NCBI GenBank assembly: GCA_049889775.1
Contig: JBMHCT010000043.1
Coordinates: 558,001 to 622,000 of the forward strand
Source of the DNA: Jejuia sp049889775
Lineage (GTDB): Bacteria > Bacteroidota > Bacteroidia > Flavobacteriales > Flavobacteriaceae
Length of the DNA stretch: 64,000 nucleotides
Direction of reading: 5' to 3'
Program-made: the position numbers and the translations under genes
Notes under the pieces: generated by a model
What the model was told of the DNA's origin: nothing
The model's input: only the letters and a program-made list of their open reading frames with translations
The model's database searches: none
Shown here: positions 36,248-46,040 of the stretch, in pieces
Position numbering within the stretch: the first letter of the stretch is position 1
Layout of the letters: each line of letters opens with the position of its first letter

Positions 36248-37315
36248 TTATAATGTATTAACATTGTTTAAGTCTTCAAACGCTTTTTTAAGTCTTTCAA
36301 CAAATGACTTTTCTCCTTCTCTTAACCAAACTCTAGGATCGTAGAATTTTTTATTTGGTGCATCTGCACCATCAGGATTACCAATTTGAGATTTTAAATA
36401 CTCAGATTTATTATTCATATAGTCTCTAATACCGCTCATAAAAGCATATTGTAAATCAGTGTCTATGTTCATTTTAATCACACCATAACTAATACCTTCT
36501 CTAATTTCTTCCACCGTTGAACCAGATCCACCATGGAAAACGAAGTCAATATGGTTATGTTCAACTCCATATTTTTCACTAATATATTCTTGAGAGTTTT
36601 TAAGGATTTTTGGTGTTAACTTTACATTACCTGGTCGGTAAACTCCGTGAACGTTTCCAAATGCTGCAGCAATAGTAAATCTATGACTTACTTTACTTAA
36701 TTCTTCATAGGCGTAGGCTACTTCTTCTGGTTGCGTGTATAATTTGGAAGCATCAACATCCGTATTATCAACACCATCTTCTTCACCACCAGTAACACCT
36801 AATTCAATTTCTAAAGTCATATCCATTTTAGCCATTCTTTCTAAATACTGCTTGCAAACTTCAATATTTTCCTCAATAGGCTCTTCCGATAGATCAATCA
36901 TATGAGAACTGAATAAAGATTTTCCAGTTTCAGCATAATGTTTTTCGCTAGCTTCTAACATACCGTCAATCCAAGGCAATAATTTCTTAGCACAGTGATC
37001 TGTATGTAAAATAACAGTCACTCCGTAAGCTTCAGCCAAAGTATGCACATGTTTTGCGCCAGCAACGGCACCAGCTATTGCTGCTTTTTGCCCATCATTA
37101 CTTAATCCTTTTCCTGCGTTAAATTGTGCGCCACCGTTTGAAAATTGTATGATAACAGGAGAGTTTAAATCTCTTGCAGTCTCCATAACGCCGTTTATAG
37201 TGTCAGAACCAATAACGTTTACCGCTGGTAACGCATAACCGTTTGCTTTCGCATGATTGAATATAGCCTGAACTTCGTCTCCTGTAGCAACCCCTGGTTT
37301 TATATTATGTGCCAT
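36248..37315 (-). CDS. fbaA: class II fructose-bisphosphate aldolase
   Basis: A 355-residue zinc aldolase; start ATG 37315 (MAHNIKPGV). It shows HTDHCAKK (zinc and catalytic region), GGEEDGVDN, FHGGSGST and NIDTDLQYA. It interconverts fructose 1,6-bisphosphate with the two triose phosphates. Length and motifs match the long class IIA type. It has its own terminator and its own promoter-like site. Confidence 0.96.
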   Translation of the reverse strand: MAHNIKPGVATGDEVQAIFNHAKANGYALPAVNVIGSDTINGVMETARDLNSPVIIQFSNGGAQFNAGKGLSNDGQKAAIAGAVAGAKHVHTLAEAYGVTVILHTDHCAKKLLPWIDGMLEASEKHYAETGKSLFSSHMIDLSEEPIEENIEVCKQYLERMAKMDMTLEIELGVTGGEEDGVDNTDVDASKLYTQPEEVAYAYEELSKVSHRFTIAAAFGNVHGVYRPGNVKLTPKILKNSQEYISEKYGVEHNHIDFVFHGGSGSTVEEIREGISYGVIKMNIDTDLQYAFMSGIRDYMNNKSEYLKSQIGNPDGADAPNKKFYDPRVWLREGEKSFVERLKKAFEDLNNVNTL

Positions 37316-37343
37316 TGTTTTTGTTAGTTTTAAATTCAAAAAT

Positions 37344-37351
37344 CAAAAGTA
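37344..37351 (-). promoter_or_regulatory. Bacteroidetes -7 element of fbaA
   Basis: TACTTTTG on the - strand, 29 bases before the fbaA ATG; a partial -33 box (CTTG) lies about 23 bases further up. Confidence 0.45.
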
Positions 37352-37426
37352 ATCAATTTTTGAATTTTCTATATCAAGTAATTGAAATGAAAATGAAAAT
37401 AATAGGCTAAAACGTTATAGTTTTTA

Positions 37427-39952
37427 TTAAAATGGATAATTAATACCTATGTTGTATACGGCATTTTTGAAATTATAGTCGTTAAACCATCTATTTTGAT
37501 CTCTGTAAGAAGGATCGTAGGTTTTAAAGCCAACATCAAAACGAAATAGAAAAAAACTGAAGTCATATCGCAAACCAAAACCAGAGCCTACAGCAATGTC
37601 TTCTAAAGAGTTTAATCCAGAAAATGTGGCGCGAGTATCTTCTACATCATCAAGAACGTTCCAGATATTTCCAGCATCCACAAAAAGCGCCCCATTAAGA
37701 TCGCCAAAAAGGTTAAAGCGTTGTTCTGCACTGAGGGCAATTTTTAAGTTTGCTTCATTAAATTCATCTGTAGACTCAGAACTTCCAGGTCCCAGAGCGT
37801 AAGCAGTCCACGCCCTATTATCATTGGCGCCACCAGCAAAGAAACTCTTTGCAAATGGGATGTTATCAGAGTTACCATAGGGAATAGCTATACCGAAAAA
37901 GCTACGTATAGCAAATATATTCTTCTTACCTAAATCCCAACGTTTCACATAATCAAATTCAGTTTTCACATATTGGGAGAAAGCTACATTTAATAACTTA
38001 TATCTGCCTTCACTGTCTTTTTCCAAGCCCAAAAGACGAGAAGTATTAGCTAAAAGCGTTCCTGCAGATTCTATTCTAAATCGAAATATAGAGAAATCTT
38101 CATCTAATAGATTTAAACGATTGTCTTTTATAAAACTAAAACTTGTAGACAGGATAAGGTTGTCTTCAGTTAGTCTATCTTGGCGTTCGTTAATTGCCGA
38201 AACTCTTCTGAAATCCTCGTCATTTGGAGTTAAGCTAGTGTTTTGATTAAGTACGTCTGTAATAAAAAGATCTGTTTGTTCAGGAGCTTCAAGATCATTT
38301 CCATTATTATAGTTGATGGACTGAGCAATATCATTAAGCCTTCGGTATGAGGAGGTGTAGATGTCAAAATAGTTGTCAATATTTAGATTTCTTACATATT
38401 GAACATTAAACAAATCAAGTTGATTGGTAACTTTTGTCGTTGGTCTCCAATTGTAGCTTAGTATTCCATTCAACGCTTGTTTATCTAAACCAATATTAGT
38501 TTGTCCTGACGCCGCAAAAGAGATTCTAGTGGAAGGGAACATGTATTTTGGAATGACCTTCTCAGTATTAAAAGGTGTAAATAATCGGGGAATGGTCAAT
38601 CGGAAATCCAGAGCTAATTCATTGATGTCAAAAAAAGGATCACCTACTTGTCTGTTGGCCTCAACTGATGATCCTATTGCTGCAGTACCAGAAATTTCAA
38701 ATGTTTCAGCACCTTTAAAAATATTTCTAATCAATAAGCTTGGGTTTAAGGCAAAACCAATACGTTGTATATTGCTGGTGGAGGTTTCGGTATCGAAACC
38801 AAGACTAAACTTTTTTAAGGGTGTTAAGTAAATATTTGCTGTTAGCGTAGTGTCATTCTCCTCAACGTATTTAATATCTGGATATTTAAAAGTACGTAGT
38901 TCATTTAAATGCCTGTAAGTATAAGTTCTATCAATATCTTTGAACAATGAATTTGGTTCAATAAATATAGCATCGGTTAACGCCTTTGGCTTGTAGCGTA
39001 GGTCGCCATAGCTATAGAGATTATAGTTATCAAATTTAAGTGTGTCTTTAAATGCTTTTCCATCATTGGCGTACGTGTAGTCCGTATAAATATTTACATC
39101 TTTTACTTTAAAAATTTTGAATGTTTTGCGTTCTACCGAATCTGGAGTACGTATTATTCTATTTGAAATATTGAAATTGACATTTACTTTTTTGTTAGTG
39201 CCAACGGTATCAATTTCAACTGAGATATAATCCTGTTTAAAATGATAAAGTCCATGATTCCTTAATAATCCAGACAAACGCTCACGTTCGAGTTCAAAAT
39301 TTATGGTTTTGTATTGCTCACCTTTTTTAACAAGAGCTCCTTTTTTAAATCTAGGATAAAGTGTTTCTACTGCAGGAGAGGCAATATTTTCTGAAATGGA
39401 ATCTATTACAAAAGCGGGGCCTTTTTGAATGTTATACGTTACAGAAGCGCGTTGATTGTCGGTTTTGTTAATCTCGTAAGAACCGTCCACATTAAACCAT
39501 CCATTATTGATGTAATAATCTTTAATGCGATTTACAGATTTTTTAGTTTTTAGTTCATCTACAATTACAGGAGCTTCACCAGTTCTTTTTAACCATTGAT
39601 TAAAATGAAGTTTAGACTCTTGGAGTTTATAGAACTGTTTCTTAGAAAGCAATTTTTTAGTACCTAGTTTTACTGAATCTCCAAGTTTTGAAGCTACAAT
39701 AGAATCCATATTAGGTTGCGCCAAATTGTAGATATGTAGGCGTAAAGGCGTGTTTAAAATTGACTTGTTAGGCTCTTGATAAAGGAGATTGCTAACGGTT
39801 TCAGAGTTATCTTTTTTACCATCAATGATAACATTGTTCTCAGTTAATAAATATTCATTTTCGGTTACTCTTTTTACAGGATTACACGAAAAAACTCCCA
39901 TAAAAATTATGAAAATAAATATTCTTTTTAAGAAAAAATGTCTCAAATTCAC
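37427..39952 (-). CDS. TamL/BamA-type outer-membrane lipoprotein
   Basis: An 841-residue Omp85-superfamily protein with a lipoprotein signal (Cys23 in GVFSC). The first half holds POTRA-like modules (for example INNGWFNVDGSYEINK and GLYHFKQDYISVEIDT), the second half a 16-strand-type barrel with an SFFAGGANDNRAWTAYALGPG motif near 710 and a C-terminal NIGINYPF. The lipidated form is what I know as TamL in Bacteroidetes, which works with a TamB-like protein in envelope assembly. It is divergent from the RNA methyltransferase gene. Confidence 0.88.
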   Translation of the reverse strand: MNLRHFFLKRIFIFIIFMGVFSCNPVKRVTENEYLLTENNVIIDGKKDNSETVSNLLYQEPNKSILNTPLRLHIYNLAQPNMDSIVASKLGDSVKLGTKKLLSKKQFYKLQESKLHFNQWLKRTGEAPVIVDELKTKKSVNRIKDYYINNGWFNVDGSYEINKTDNQRASVTYNIQKGPAFVIDSISENIASPAVETLYPRFKKGALVKKGEQYKTINFELERERLSGLLRNHGLYHFKQDYISVEIDTVGTNKKVNVNFNISNRIIRTPDSVERKTFKIFKVKDVNIYTDYTYANDGKAFKDTLKFDNYNLYSYGDLRYKPKALTDAIFIEPNSLFKDIDRTYTYRHLNELRTFKYPDIKYVEENDTTLTANIYLTPLKKFSLGFDTETSTSNIQRIGFALNPSLLIRNIFKGAETFEISGTAAIGSSVEANRQVGDPFFDINELALDFRLTIPRLFTPFNTEKVIPKYMFPSTRISFAASGQTNIGLDKQALNGILSYNWRPTTKVTNQLDLFNVQYVRNLNIDNYFDIYTSSYRRLNDIAQSINYNNGNDLEAPEQTDLFITDVLNQNTSLTPNDEDFRRVSAINERQDRLTEDNLILSTSFSFIKDNRLNLLDEDFSIFRFRIESAGTLLANTSRLLGLEKDSEGRYKLLNVAFSQYVKTEFDYVKRWDLGKKNIFAIRSFFGIAIPYGNSDNIPFAKSFFAGGANDNRAWTAYALGPGSSESTDEFNEANLKIALSAEQRFNLFGDLNGALFVDAGNIWNVLDDVEDTRATFSGLNSLEDIAVGSGFGLRYDFSFFLFRFDVGFKTYDPSYRDQNRWFNDYNFKNAVYNIGINYPF

Positions 39953-39991
39953 TTACAAAAATCCCTTTGTTAGTTGCCCGATAGTTCCGAT

Positions 39992-39999
39992 CAAAAATA
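39992..39999 (-). promoter_or_regulatory. Bacteroidetes -7 element of the TamL gene
   Basis: TATTTTTG on the - strand, 40 bases before the ATG at 39952; CTTG as a partial -33 box 18 bases upstream. Confidence 0.45.
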
Positions 40000-40033
40000 C
40001 ATTATTTCAAATTAACTCAAGCTAGTGTATAAC

Positions 40034-40065
40034 TTTAAAAGAGTGGTGCATTTTCTTTATGTTTG
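40034..40065 (+). promoter_or_regulatory. promoter of the RNA methyltransferase gene
   Basis: TTTA (40034-40037), 20-base spacer, TATGTTTG (40058-40065). It overlaps the ATG at 40059 that begins the longest frame, so that ATG is unlikely to be the start and ATG 40083 is preferred. Confidence 0.55.
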
Positions 40066-40082
40066 CACTACTAAATTTGCCG

Positions 40083-40802
40083 ATGCTTTCAAAAAATGAA
40101 ATAAAGTATATAAACCGTTTAGGTTCAAAAAAGTATAGACTTAAAGAAAACTGTTTTGTGGTTGAAGGCATAAAGACCATCAACGAGCTTTTGCAGTCTA
40201 ATCTAGTTCTACAACATTTATATACGACTGAAAGTTTCAATATTGATGCCAAAGATGAAACTATAATTTCTGAAAGCGATTTAAGGCGCATAAGTTTTTT
40301 GAAAAACCCGAATAAAGCATTGGCTGTTTTTCAAATACCTAACAAGGAAATTGTTGAGGAAAACAATTTAATCCTTGCTCTTGATGAGGTTAGAGACCCT
40401 GGTAATTTAGGTACTATTATAAGACTGTGTGACTGGTTTGGTATTAAACATTTGGTATGCAGTAAACAAACGGTTGATTGTTATAACCCTAAAGTACTTC
40501 AGGCCACCATGGGTTCAATAGCCAGGGTTAAAGTATCGTATTTAGATTTAAAATCTTTTTTAGAAAACACCAACCTTCCAGTTTTTGGAGCGTTTATGGA
40601 TGGTGATAATGTTTATAAATACCAACTTCCTGAAAAAGGTGTTTTAGTAATGGGTAATGAAGCAAATGGTATTTCAGATGAAATTTCACGAATTATTGAT
40701 GCTCGTATTTCTATACCTAGATTTGGAGATTTGCAAGCGACGGAAAGCTTAAATGTAGCTACAGCAACTGCAATATTGTTGAGCGAATTTAGAAGAAACT
40801 AA
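40083..40802 (+). CDS. SpoU/TrmH-family RNA 2'-O-methyltransferase
   Basis: A 239-residue SPOUT enzyme. An N-terminal substrate-binding domain (MLSKNEIKYINRLGSKKYR) is followed by the knotted catalytic domain with RDPGNLGTIIRLCDWFGI, VLVMGNEANGIS and IPRFGDLQATESLNVATATAI. It methylates a ribose in tRNA or rRNA with SAM; which nucleotide is not predictable here. Start chosen at 40083 because the -7 element covers the upstream ATG. It is divergent from the TamL gene. Confidence 0.93.
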   Translation: MLSKNEIKYINRLGSKKYRLKENCFVVEGIKTINELLQSNLVLQHLYTTESFNIDAKDETIISESDLRRISFLKNPNKALAVFQIPNKEIVEENNLILALDEVRDPGNLGTIIRLCDWFGIKHLVCSKQTVDCYNPKVLQATMGSIARVKVSYLDLKSFLENTNLPVFGAFMDGDNVYKYQLPEKGVLVMGNEANGISDEISRIIDARISIPRFGDLQATESLNVATATAILLSEFRRN

Positions 40803-40873
40803 ATAGAAACTAAATTTTAAACGCGTCTATATAATTTTTGATTTTATATATTAGTTACTTTAAAAAAAATAAG

Positions 40874-41413
40874 ATGAAGAAGTTAATAGTTTTAATACTC
40901 GTTTTTGTTATGACATTTGCCTGTAAAGAAGATGAAGCTCCCGTTGAGATGCTTAGTCCTGGATTATTTGTGCATGATGAGGCACTAAATGGAGATTTGG
41001 GTGATGATTTTAATGCTCCAACTGTTCTACCTTTTGTTTTTGGACAAAACGAAGTAATAGCGTTTCAATCTCAAAGTGACGTGGATTATTTTACTTTTAC
41101 TGTCCCAGAGAATACCGAACTATCACAAATTATATTAGATGAATATCAATCATCTGATGATGCTGGATTTATTGGTATTGTAAGAGGAAGTTCTTTTCCA
41201 AACAATGCTCAGAGTACTGGATCAGGGGATTTACTTGGTGGCTTGGTTTATGGATTATCCAATCGTGGAACCAATATGATCAACTTAATTGGTGCTTTGT
41301 CTGGTGCAGAGGGTTTTGCAGGAAGTTTGCAGGCAGGAACTTACAGCGTTTGGCTCAATCAAACAGGAGACGATTCCGAGGTTAGCCTCCGATTTGTAAT
41401 CACTGAAAAATAA
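40874..41413 (+). CDS. secreted lipoprotein, unknown function
   Basis: A 179-residue lipoprotein (MKKLIVLILVFVMTFAC, Cys17) with a beta-rich body. The stretch DVDYFTFTVPENTEL resembles the start of a bacterial pre-peptidase C-terminal (PPC) domain, a small jelly-roll module of secreted proteins. No catalytic residues are evident. The longer frame from 40838 adds 12 residues that would spoil the signal. It is convergent with porT. Confidence 0.75.
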   Translation: MKKLIVLILVFVMTFACKEDEAPVEMLSPGLFVHDEALNGDLGDDFNAPTVLPFVFGQNEVIAFQSQSDVDYFTFTVPENTELSQIILDEYQSSDDAGFIGIVRGSSFPNNAQSTGSGDLLGGLVYGLSNRGTNMINLIGALSGAEGFAGSLQAGTYSVWLNQTGDDSEVSLRFVITEK

Positions 41414-41426
41414 AAATGAATAATCC

Positions 41427-42155
41427 TTACTGAAAGGTAAAATTAATAAATACCCCGCGTGTCTTCATATTTGCAATATTACTTGTCCATGGGCTGTTCG
41501 GGTCATTATCGCGTACTAACGCATCGTTAATACCAAATAATCCTCGAATGGAAGGGGTGAATTTAAAGTTGTATAAGTAAAAGTCTATTCCAAACCCTAA
41601 TTCATAGTAAAGAGGTCTGCTGATAGTTCTAAACTGTCCTTTGCTATTATCGTCTGGATTATCCTCATTACTGGATAGATTGATGGCCGTGGATATGCCA
41701 CCTACAATAAATGGCTTAAAATTATTGATGCGTTTTGCTGAAACTTTCAGCAATAATGGCAAATGTATGTATGTAGATTTTACCTCTCTTTTTAAATCAG
41801 CTTCTCTAAATGCAATCCCTTCAAAATATTCAGGATCATAAATAAGATTTCTTGTTGTAATGAATAAACCTGGTTCAAACCGTAAATCAAGAAAGCTATT
41901 TAATCTCATATTGCCTATCAAACCTACACTAAAGCCTGGGCTACGTTCAACATAAATATCGGGTAAATCTTCTTTGTAATCAAAGTTAAAATCGTAACTA
42001 TTAATACCTAAGAAATAACCCCAACGTAAAAATTTAAAATCAGTAGTGCCACGACCTTGATTTGCATCATAAGTAATTTTCTCCTTTTTAAATAACTGTG
42101 CTTGAGTAGTTTGAAAAGAGAATATAAAAACAAAACCAATTAAAAAATGCTTCAT
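41427..42155 (-). CDS. porT: PorT-like outer-membrane protein, type IX secretion
   Basis: A 242-residue protein with a signal peptide (TTQAQ) and a beta-barrel pattern; it belongs to the PorT family needed for the type IX secretion system of Bacteroidetes. Recognition rests on overall resemblance (WGYFLGINSYDFNF, PGFSVGLIGNMRLN, LRFEPGL) and on its place right after ubiE, an arrangement I know from other flavobacteria. It starts 2 bases after the ubiE stop, so they form one unit. The GH16 enzyme at 58.9 kb carries a type IX sorting tail. Confidence 0.8.
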   Translation of the reverse strand: MKHFLIGFVFIFSFQTTQAQLFKKEKITYDANQGRGTTDFKFLRWGYFLGINSYDFNFDYKEDLPDIYVERSPGFSVGLIGNMRLNSFLDLRFEPGLFITTRNLIYDPEYFEGIAFREADLKREVKSTYIHLPLLLKVSAKRINNFKPFIVGGISTAINLSSNEDNPDDNSKGQFRTISRPLYYELGFGIDFYLYNFKFTPSIRGLFGINDALVRDNDPNSPWTSNIANMKTRGVFINFTFQ

Positions 42156-42157
42156 AA

Positions 42158-42883
42158 TTACTTTGACGATTTATAAATTGTGGCCACTCCAAGGGTTTGT
42201 GGAAAATCTTCAACATTAATAAACCCAATTTCCCTCAAAATATTGTTTAAGGCTTCACCATAAGGAAAAACTGAAGCCGACTCGCATAAATATTTATAAG
42301 CACTTCTGTCTTTTGAAAATGCACGACCAATTAAAGGTAAAATGTTTCTCGTGTAAAAATTATAGCCTTGTTTAAATGGCGTTTTGGTAGGAACAGAAGT
42401 TTCTAGAATCACAAAAACGCCTTCAGGTTTTAATACTCTTAAAATATCTTTTAGGCCGTTTTGTAAATTTTCAAAGTTTCTTACACCGAAAGCCACGGTA
42501 ATCGCATCAAAAGTATTGTCTTCAAAAGGCATGTTTTCAGAATCGCCTAAAACCATTTCAATTTTATCAGATAGACCTTTAGTGTTAATTTTTTGCTTGC
42601 CAATCTCCAACATTCCAGAGCTTATATCTAAGCCTATAATTTTTTCAGCATTTGTTTCAGCCATGGCAATTGCTAAATCTCCGGTGCCTGTCGCTATATC
42701 TAAAACGGTTTTGGCATTTTGTTGTTTTACTAGATTTACCACCTTTTTACGCCATTTAACGTCAATTCCGAAAGATATGACGCGATTTAAACCATCATAT
42801 TCACCAGAAATGGTGTCAAACATTTTTGTAACCTGTTCTTTTTTACTGAGGTCGCTATCTTTATAAGGTTTAATTTTAGACAA
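42158..42883 (-). CDS. ubiE: demethylmenaquinone methyltransferase
   Basis: A 241-residue class I SAM methyltransferase with FDTISGEYDGLNRVIS at the start, the SAM loop DIATGTGDLAIAMA, DISSGMLEIGK and FGVRNFENLQ. It performs the last step of menaquinone synthesis (MenG/UbiE). Flavobacteria respire with menaquinone, so the ubiquinone role is unlikely. It is cotranscribed with porT. It is divergent from trkA. Confidence 0.95.
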   Translation of the reverse strand: MSKIKPYKDSDLSKKEQVTKMFDTISGEYDGLNRVISFGIDVKWRKKVVNLVKQQNAKTVLDIATGTGDLAIAMAETNAEKIIGLDISSGMLEIGKQKINTKGLSDKIEMVLGDSENMPFEDNTFDAITVAFGVRNFENLQNGLKDILRVLKPEGVFVILETSVPTKTPFKQGYNFYTRNILPLIGRAFSKDRSAYKYLCESASVFPYGEALNNILREIGFINVEDFPQTLGVATIYKSSK

Positions 42884-42996
42884 ATTTCTTTTTTTGGCAA
42901 ACTTACATATTTATATCATTTTTACCTAAGAAGGAGTATAGTAACTACAATGGTATGAATCTCGTAATATTTAGTAGTACCGTATATATTTTGTAG

Positions 42997-43004
42997 TATC
43001 TTTG
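42997..43004 (+). promoter_or_regulatory. Bacteroidetes -7 element of trkA
   Basis: TATCTTTG, 23 bases before the trkA ATG. A -33 box could be TTTAG about 22 bases upstream. Confidence 0.48.
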
Positions 43005-43027
43005 TGCTACTTTTTTAGATATAATAA

Positions 43028-44377
43028 ATGAAAATAATCATTGCTGGTGGGGGAGAAGTTGGATTTCATTTGGCAAAATTATTGTCCTACGAGTCGCAAG
43101 AAATCACATTAATAGATACCGACAAAGAGAGTTTAACCTACGCCGACAATCATTTAGATATAAAGGTAATACGTGGTGATGCCACATCAATAGCAATTTT
43201 AAAAGAAGCTAATGTTACTGTTTGTGATTTGTTGATAGGTGTTACAGCTTCTGAAACCACAAATATTACCATTTGTGTTTTGGCGAAACAATTAGGGGCA
43301 AAACGTACTATAGCCAGAATTTCTAATACAGAATTCATCAATTATAAGGATGAAGTTGGGTTTACTAGATTTGGTATAGACGAGCTAATTTCACCAGATG
43401 CCCTAGCAGCGGCAGAAATTGAACTTTCCTTACGTCAAACATCATTTAGTGATACTTACGAGTTTGAAGAAGGCGCTTTAACCATGGCGGGTTTAACGCT
43501 TTCCAATAAGGCATCCTTTGTTGGAAAAACGGTGAAGGAGGCGGCTAAAATTTTTCCAGAAATTCATTTTATTCCTATTGCAATTCAAAGAAAAGGAACC
43601 CAGTACACCCTTATTCCACGAGGGGATACGGTTTTTAAGGAAGGTGATAATGTTGTGTTTATTACATCGGAAGGTGGTGCCGAGGAATTATGTAGACTTA
43701 CTGGAAAAGTAAATACAGAGATTAAGAACGTTATGATTTTGGGTGGTACCGAAATTGGTTTTAAAGCTGCGCGAGATTTAAGCGAAAAGGGCTTTAATAT
43801 TAAGCTTTTAGAAGGAGATAAGGAACGTGCTTTTGATATTGCAGATCAGTTACCAAATGTTTTGGTGATAAAAAGCGATGGTAGAAAAGTAGATGTTTTA
43901 GATGAAGAAAGCATCAGTAATATGGATGCCTTTATTGCGGTTGGAGATAACTCTGAAACAAACATCATGTCTTGTTTGGTGGCAAATTCAAAAGGTGTAA
44001 AAAAATCAGTGGCCTTGGTGGAGAATATGGATTATTTTGAATTATCTCATTCCATAGGCATTGATACCTTAATCAACAAAAAATTACTCGCTGCCAATAG
44101 CATTTTTAGATACATTAGAAAAGGAGAGGTAGTTGCTATGACCAAGTTAAGCAATATGAATGCGGAACTTTTGGAATTTGAGGTTAAATCTACTTCTGCT
44201 ATTTGTAATAAATTAATTAAAAATGTTGATTTTCCTAGATCGGCTATTATTGGTGGTGTAATTCGTGGCAATATTGGTTACATAGCTTTAGGTAATTTTA
44301 AAATTCAAGAAGGTGATAAAGTCGTGGTATGCAGCTTGTTGCGCTCAATTAAAGGAGTAGAAAAGTTGTTCTTATAA
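43028..44377 (+). CDS. trkA: Trk potassium uptake regulatory subunit
   Basis: A 449-residue peripheral protein with two RCK units: NAD-binding motifs GGGEVGFHLAKLL (about 6-18) and LGGTEIGFKAARDL (about 236), each followed by a TrkA_C domain. It gates the TrkH channel with NAD(H) or ATP. The trkH gene follows 15 bases later, forming the usual pair. Length is that of the fused two-unit TrkA. Confidence 0.96.
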   Translation: MKIIIAGGGEVGFHLAKLLSYESQEITLIDTDKESLTYADNHLDIKVIRGDATSIAILKEANVTVCDLLIGVTASETTNITICVLAKQLGAKRTIARISNTEFINYKDEVGFTRFGIDELISPDALAAAEIELSLRQTSFSDTYEFEEGALTMAGLTLSNKASFVGKTVKEAAKIFPEIHFIPIAIQRKGTQYTLIPRGDTVFKEGDNVVFITSEGGAEELCRLTGKVNTEIKNVMILGGTEIGFKAARDLSEKGFNIKLLEGDKERAFDIADQLPNVLVIKSDGRKVDVLDEESISNMDAFIAVGDNSETNIMSCLVANSKGVKKSVALVENMDYFELSHSIGIDTLINKKLLAANSIFRYIRKGEVVAMTKLSNMNAELLEFEVKSTSAICNKLIKNVDFPRSAIIGGVIRGNIGYIALGNFKIQEGDKVVVCSLLRSIKGVEKLFL

Positions 44378-44392
44378 AAATATAGCTCTTTT

Positions 44393-45886
44393 ATGAAGCT
44401 TAATTACAAAATCATTTTTCATTTTCTAGGGTTGTTAATGCTATTTAATGGCGGCTTCATGCTCATTTCGGCATTGGTAAGTTTGTTGTATGAAGATGGA
44501 GTTACTGGGCGCTTATGTATTGCCGCACTTATTACACTTTTTTTTGGTGGACTTGCCATGGTGTTTACACGAAAGCACAATAAGGAAATGAATAAGCGCG
44601 AAGGTTATATTGTGGTAGCTTTTGGTTGGATTATAATGGCGCTTACAGGCGCGTTACCTTATGTAATAACGGGAAGTCTCTCTAGTTTTACAAATGCTTT
44701 TTTTGAAACAATGTCGGGCTACACTACCACAGGAGCATCTATTTTGAATGATATTGAAGCGATGCCAAAAGGTATTTTGTTTTGGCGTAGCTTAACACAT
44801 TGGATAGGTGGTATGGGTATCATAGTTTTGGCTATTGCAATATTACCATTACTAGGTATTGGGGGCATGCAGATGTTTGCTGCAGAAGCTCCTGGACCAA
44901 GTGCTGACAAATTGCACCCTAGAATCACAGATACGGCAAAACGATTGTGGTTAATTTATTTTGGATATACTGCTGCTGAAACGTTATTATTAGGTGTTGC
45001 AGGAATGTCTTTTTTTGATGCCATAAACCATGCGTTATGTACGGTTTCAACGGGAGGATTCTCGACTAAAAATGCAAGTGTAGCACATTGGAATGGGCAA
45101 CCAATAATTCAGTATATCATTATTCTTTTTATGTTTTTGGCGGGTACCAACTTTGTGTTGAGTTACTTCGCTTTTAAAGGTAAGGTACAAAAGGTGTTGC
45201 ATGACGAAGAATTTAAATTATACTTCAAGTTCATTGCTATTTTTACAGCTATTGCTGCTGTTTTAATATATTTTCGGGCAGATGTATCGGTGTCTTCAAT
45301 TGCGCATCCCATGGTTTGGGGTGAAGGTGAAAGTGCTTTTAGACACGCCTTGTTTCAGGTGCTTGCAATTGTCACCACTACAGGTTTTGTTACTGCAGAT
45401 TATACACTTTGGACGCCGTTTTTGGTGGTTTTCTTTTTTGGATTGATGTTTCTTGGTGGTTCTGCGGGGAGTACTTCTGGTGGGGTAAAAGTAGTACGTC
45501 ATTTACTGCTAATAAAAAATGGCTTTTTGGAGTTTAAGCGGGCATTGCACCCAAGTGCTATTTTACCTGTACGTTACAATATGAAAGCTATTTCGGGTGA
45601 TATTGTTTTTAATATTTTGGCATTCTTCATTTTGTACATGCTATCTTTTATTATTGGTGCTTTAGTATTCTCAATGTTTGAATTAGATTTTGCTTCTGCC
45701 ATAGGTTTGTCAGCCTCTAGTTTAGGTAACGTTGGGCCAGCTCTGGGAGATTTTGGACCAGTGAATAATTATGCAGCATTACCACCTTTAGGGCAATGGT
45801 GGGCTTCTTTTTTAATGCTGATTGGGCGTTTGGAATTATTTACGGTACTGGTGCTTTTTACGCCTTTCTTTTGGCGGAATAGGTAG
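44393..45886 (+). CDS. trkH: Trk potassium transporter membrane subunit
   Basis: A 497-residue membrane protein with the four half-loop repeats of the SKT family; selectivity-filter regions include MSGYTTTGASIL, CTVSTGGFSTKNAS and ATTTGFVTADY, then GSAGSTSGGVK. It forms the potassium pathway, regulated by TrkA encoded just upstream. Hydrophobic pattern is regular to the end. A weak hairpin at 45923-45944 follows. Confidence 0.96.
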   Translation: MKLNYKIIFHFLGLLMLFNGGFMLISALVSLLYEDGVTGRLCIAALITLFFGGLAMVFTRKHNKEMNKREGYIVVAFGWIIMALTGALPYVITGSLSSFTNAFFETMSGYTTTGASILNDIEAMPKGILFWRSLTHWIGGMGIIVLAIAILPLLGIGGMQMFAAEAPGPSADKLHPRITDTAKRLWLIYFGYTAAETLLLGVAGMSFFDAINHALCTVSTGGFSTKNASVAHWNGQPIIQYIIILFMFLAGTNFVLSYFAFKGKVQKVLHDEEFKLYFKFIAIFTAIAAVLIYFRADVSVSSIAHPMVWGEGESAFRHALFQVLAIVTTTGFVTADYTLWTPFLVVFFFGLMFLGGSAGSTSGGVKVVRHLLLIKNGFLEFKRALHPSAILPVRYNMKAISGDIVFNILAFFILYMLSFIIGALVFSMFELDFASAIGLSASSLGNVGPALGDFGPVNNYAALPPLGQWWASFLMLIGRLELFTVLVLFTPFFWRNR

Positions 45887-45922
45887 TTTTTAAATTTTTT
45901 TAGTTTTCAATAAATATAGACA

Positions 45923-45944
45923 AAACCTCATGATTCCGAGGTTT
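45923..45944 (+). terminator. possible terminator of trkAH
   Basis: Stem AAACCTC and GAGGTTT (7 bp). The T-run is interrupted (GGTATTGGTTTTT). It lies 36 bases after trkH. Confidence 0.4.
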
Positions 45945-46040
45945 GGTATTGGTTTTTAGATGTTTAGCTATTAGTTCGATTGTAACAATTTTTAAAGTTG
46001 TACGTCTAGAGAGTATATAACCAATTTAAAATCATCAATC

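Noticed and set aside
42384..42866. 160-codon + strand frame opposite ubiE
   Set aside because: ubiE is clear on the other strand, and this frame is its antisense shadow.
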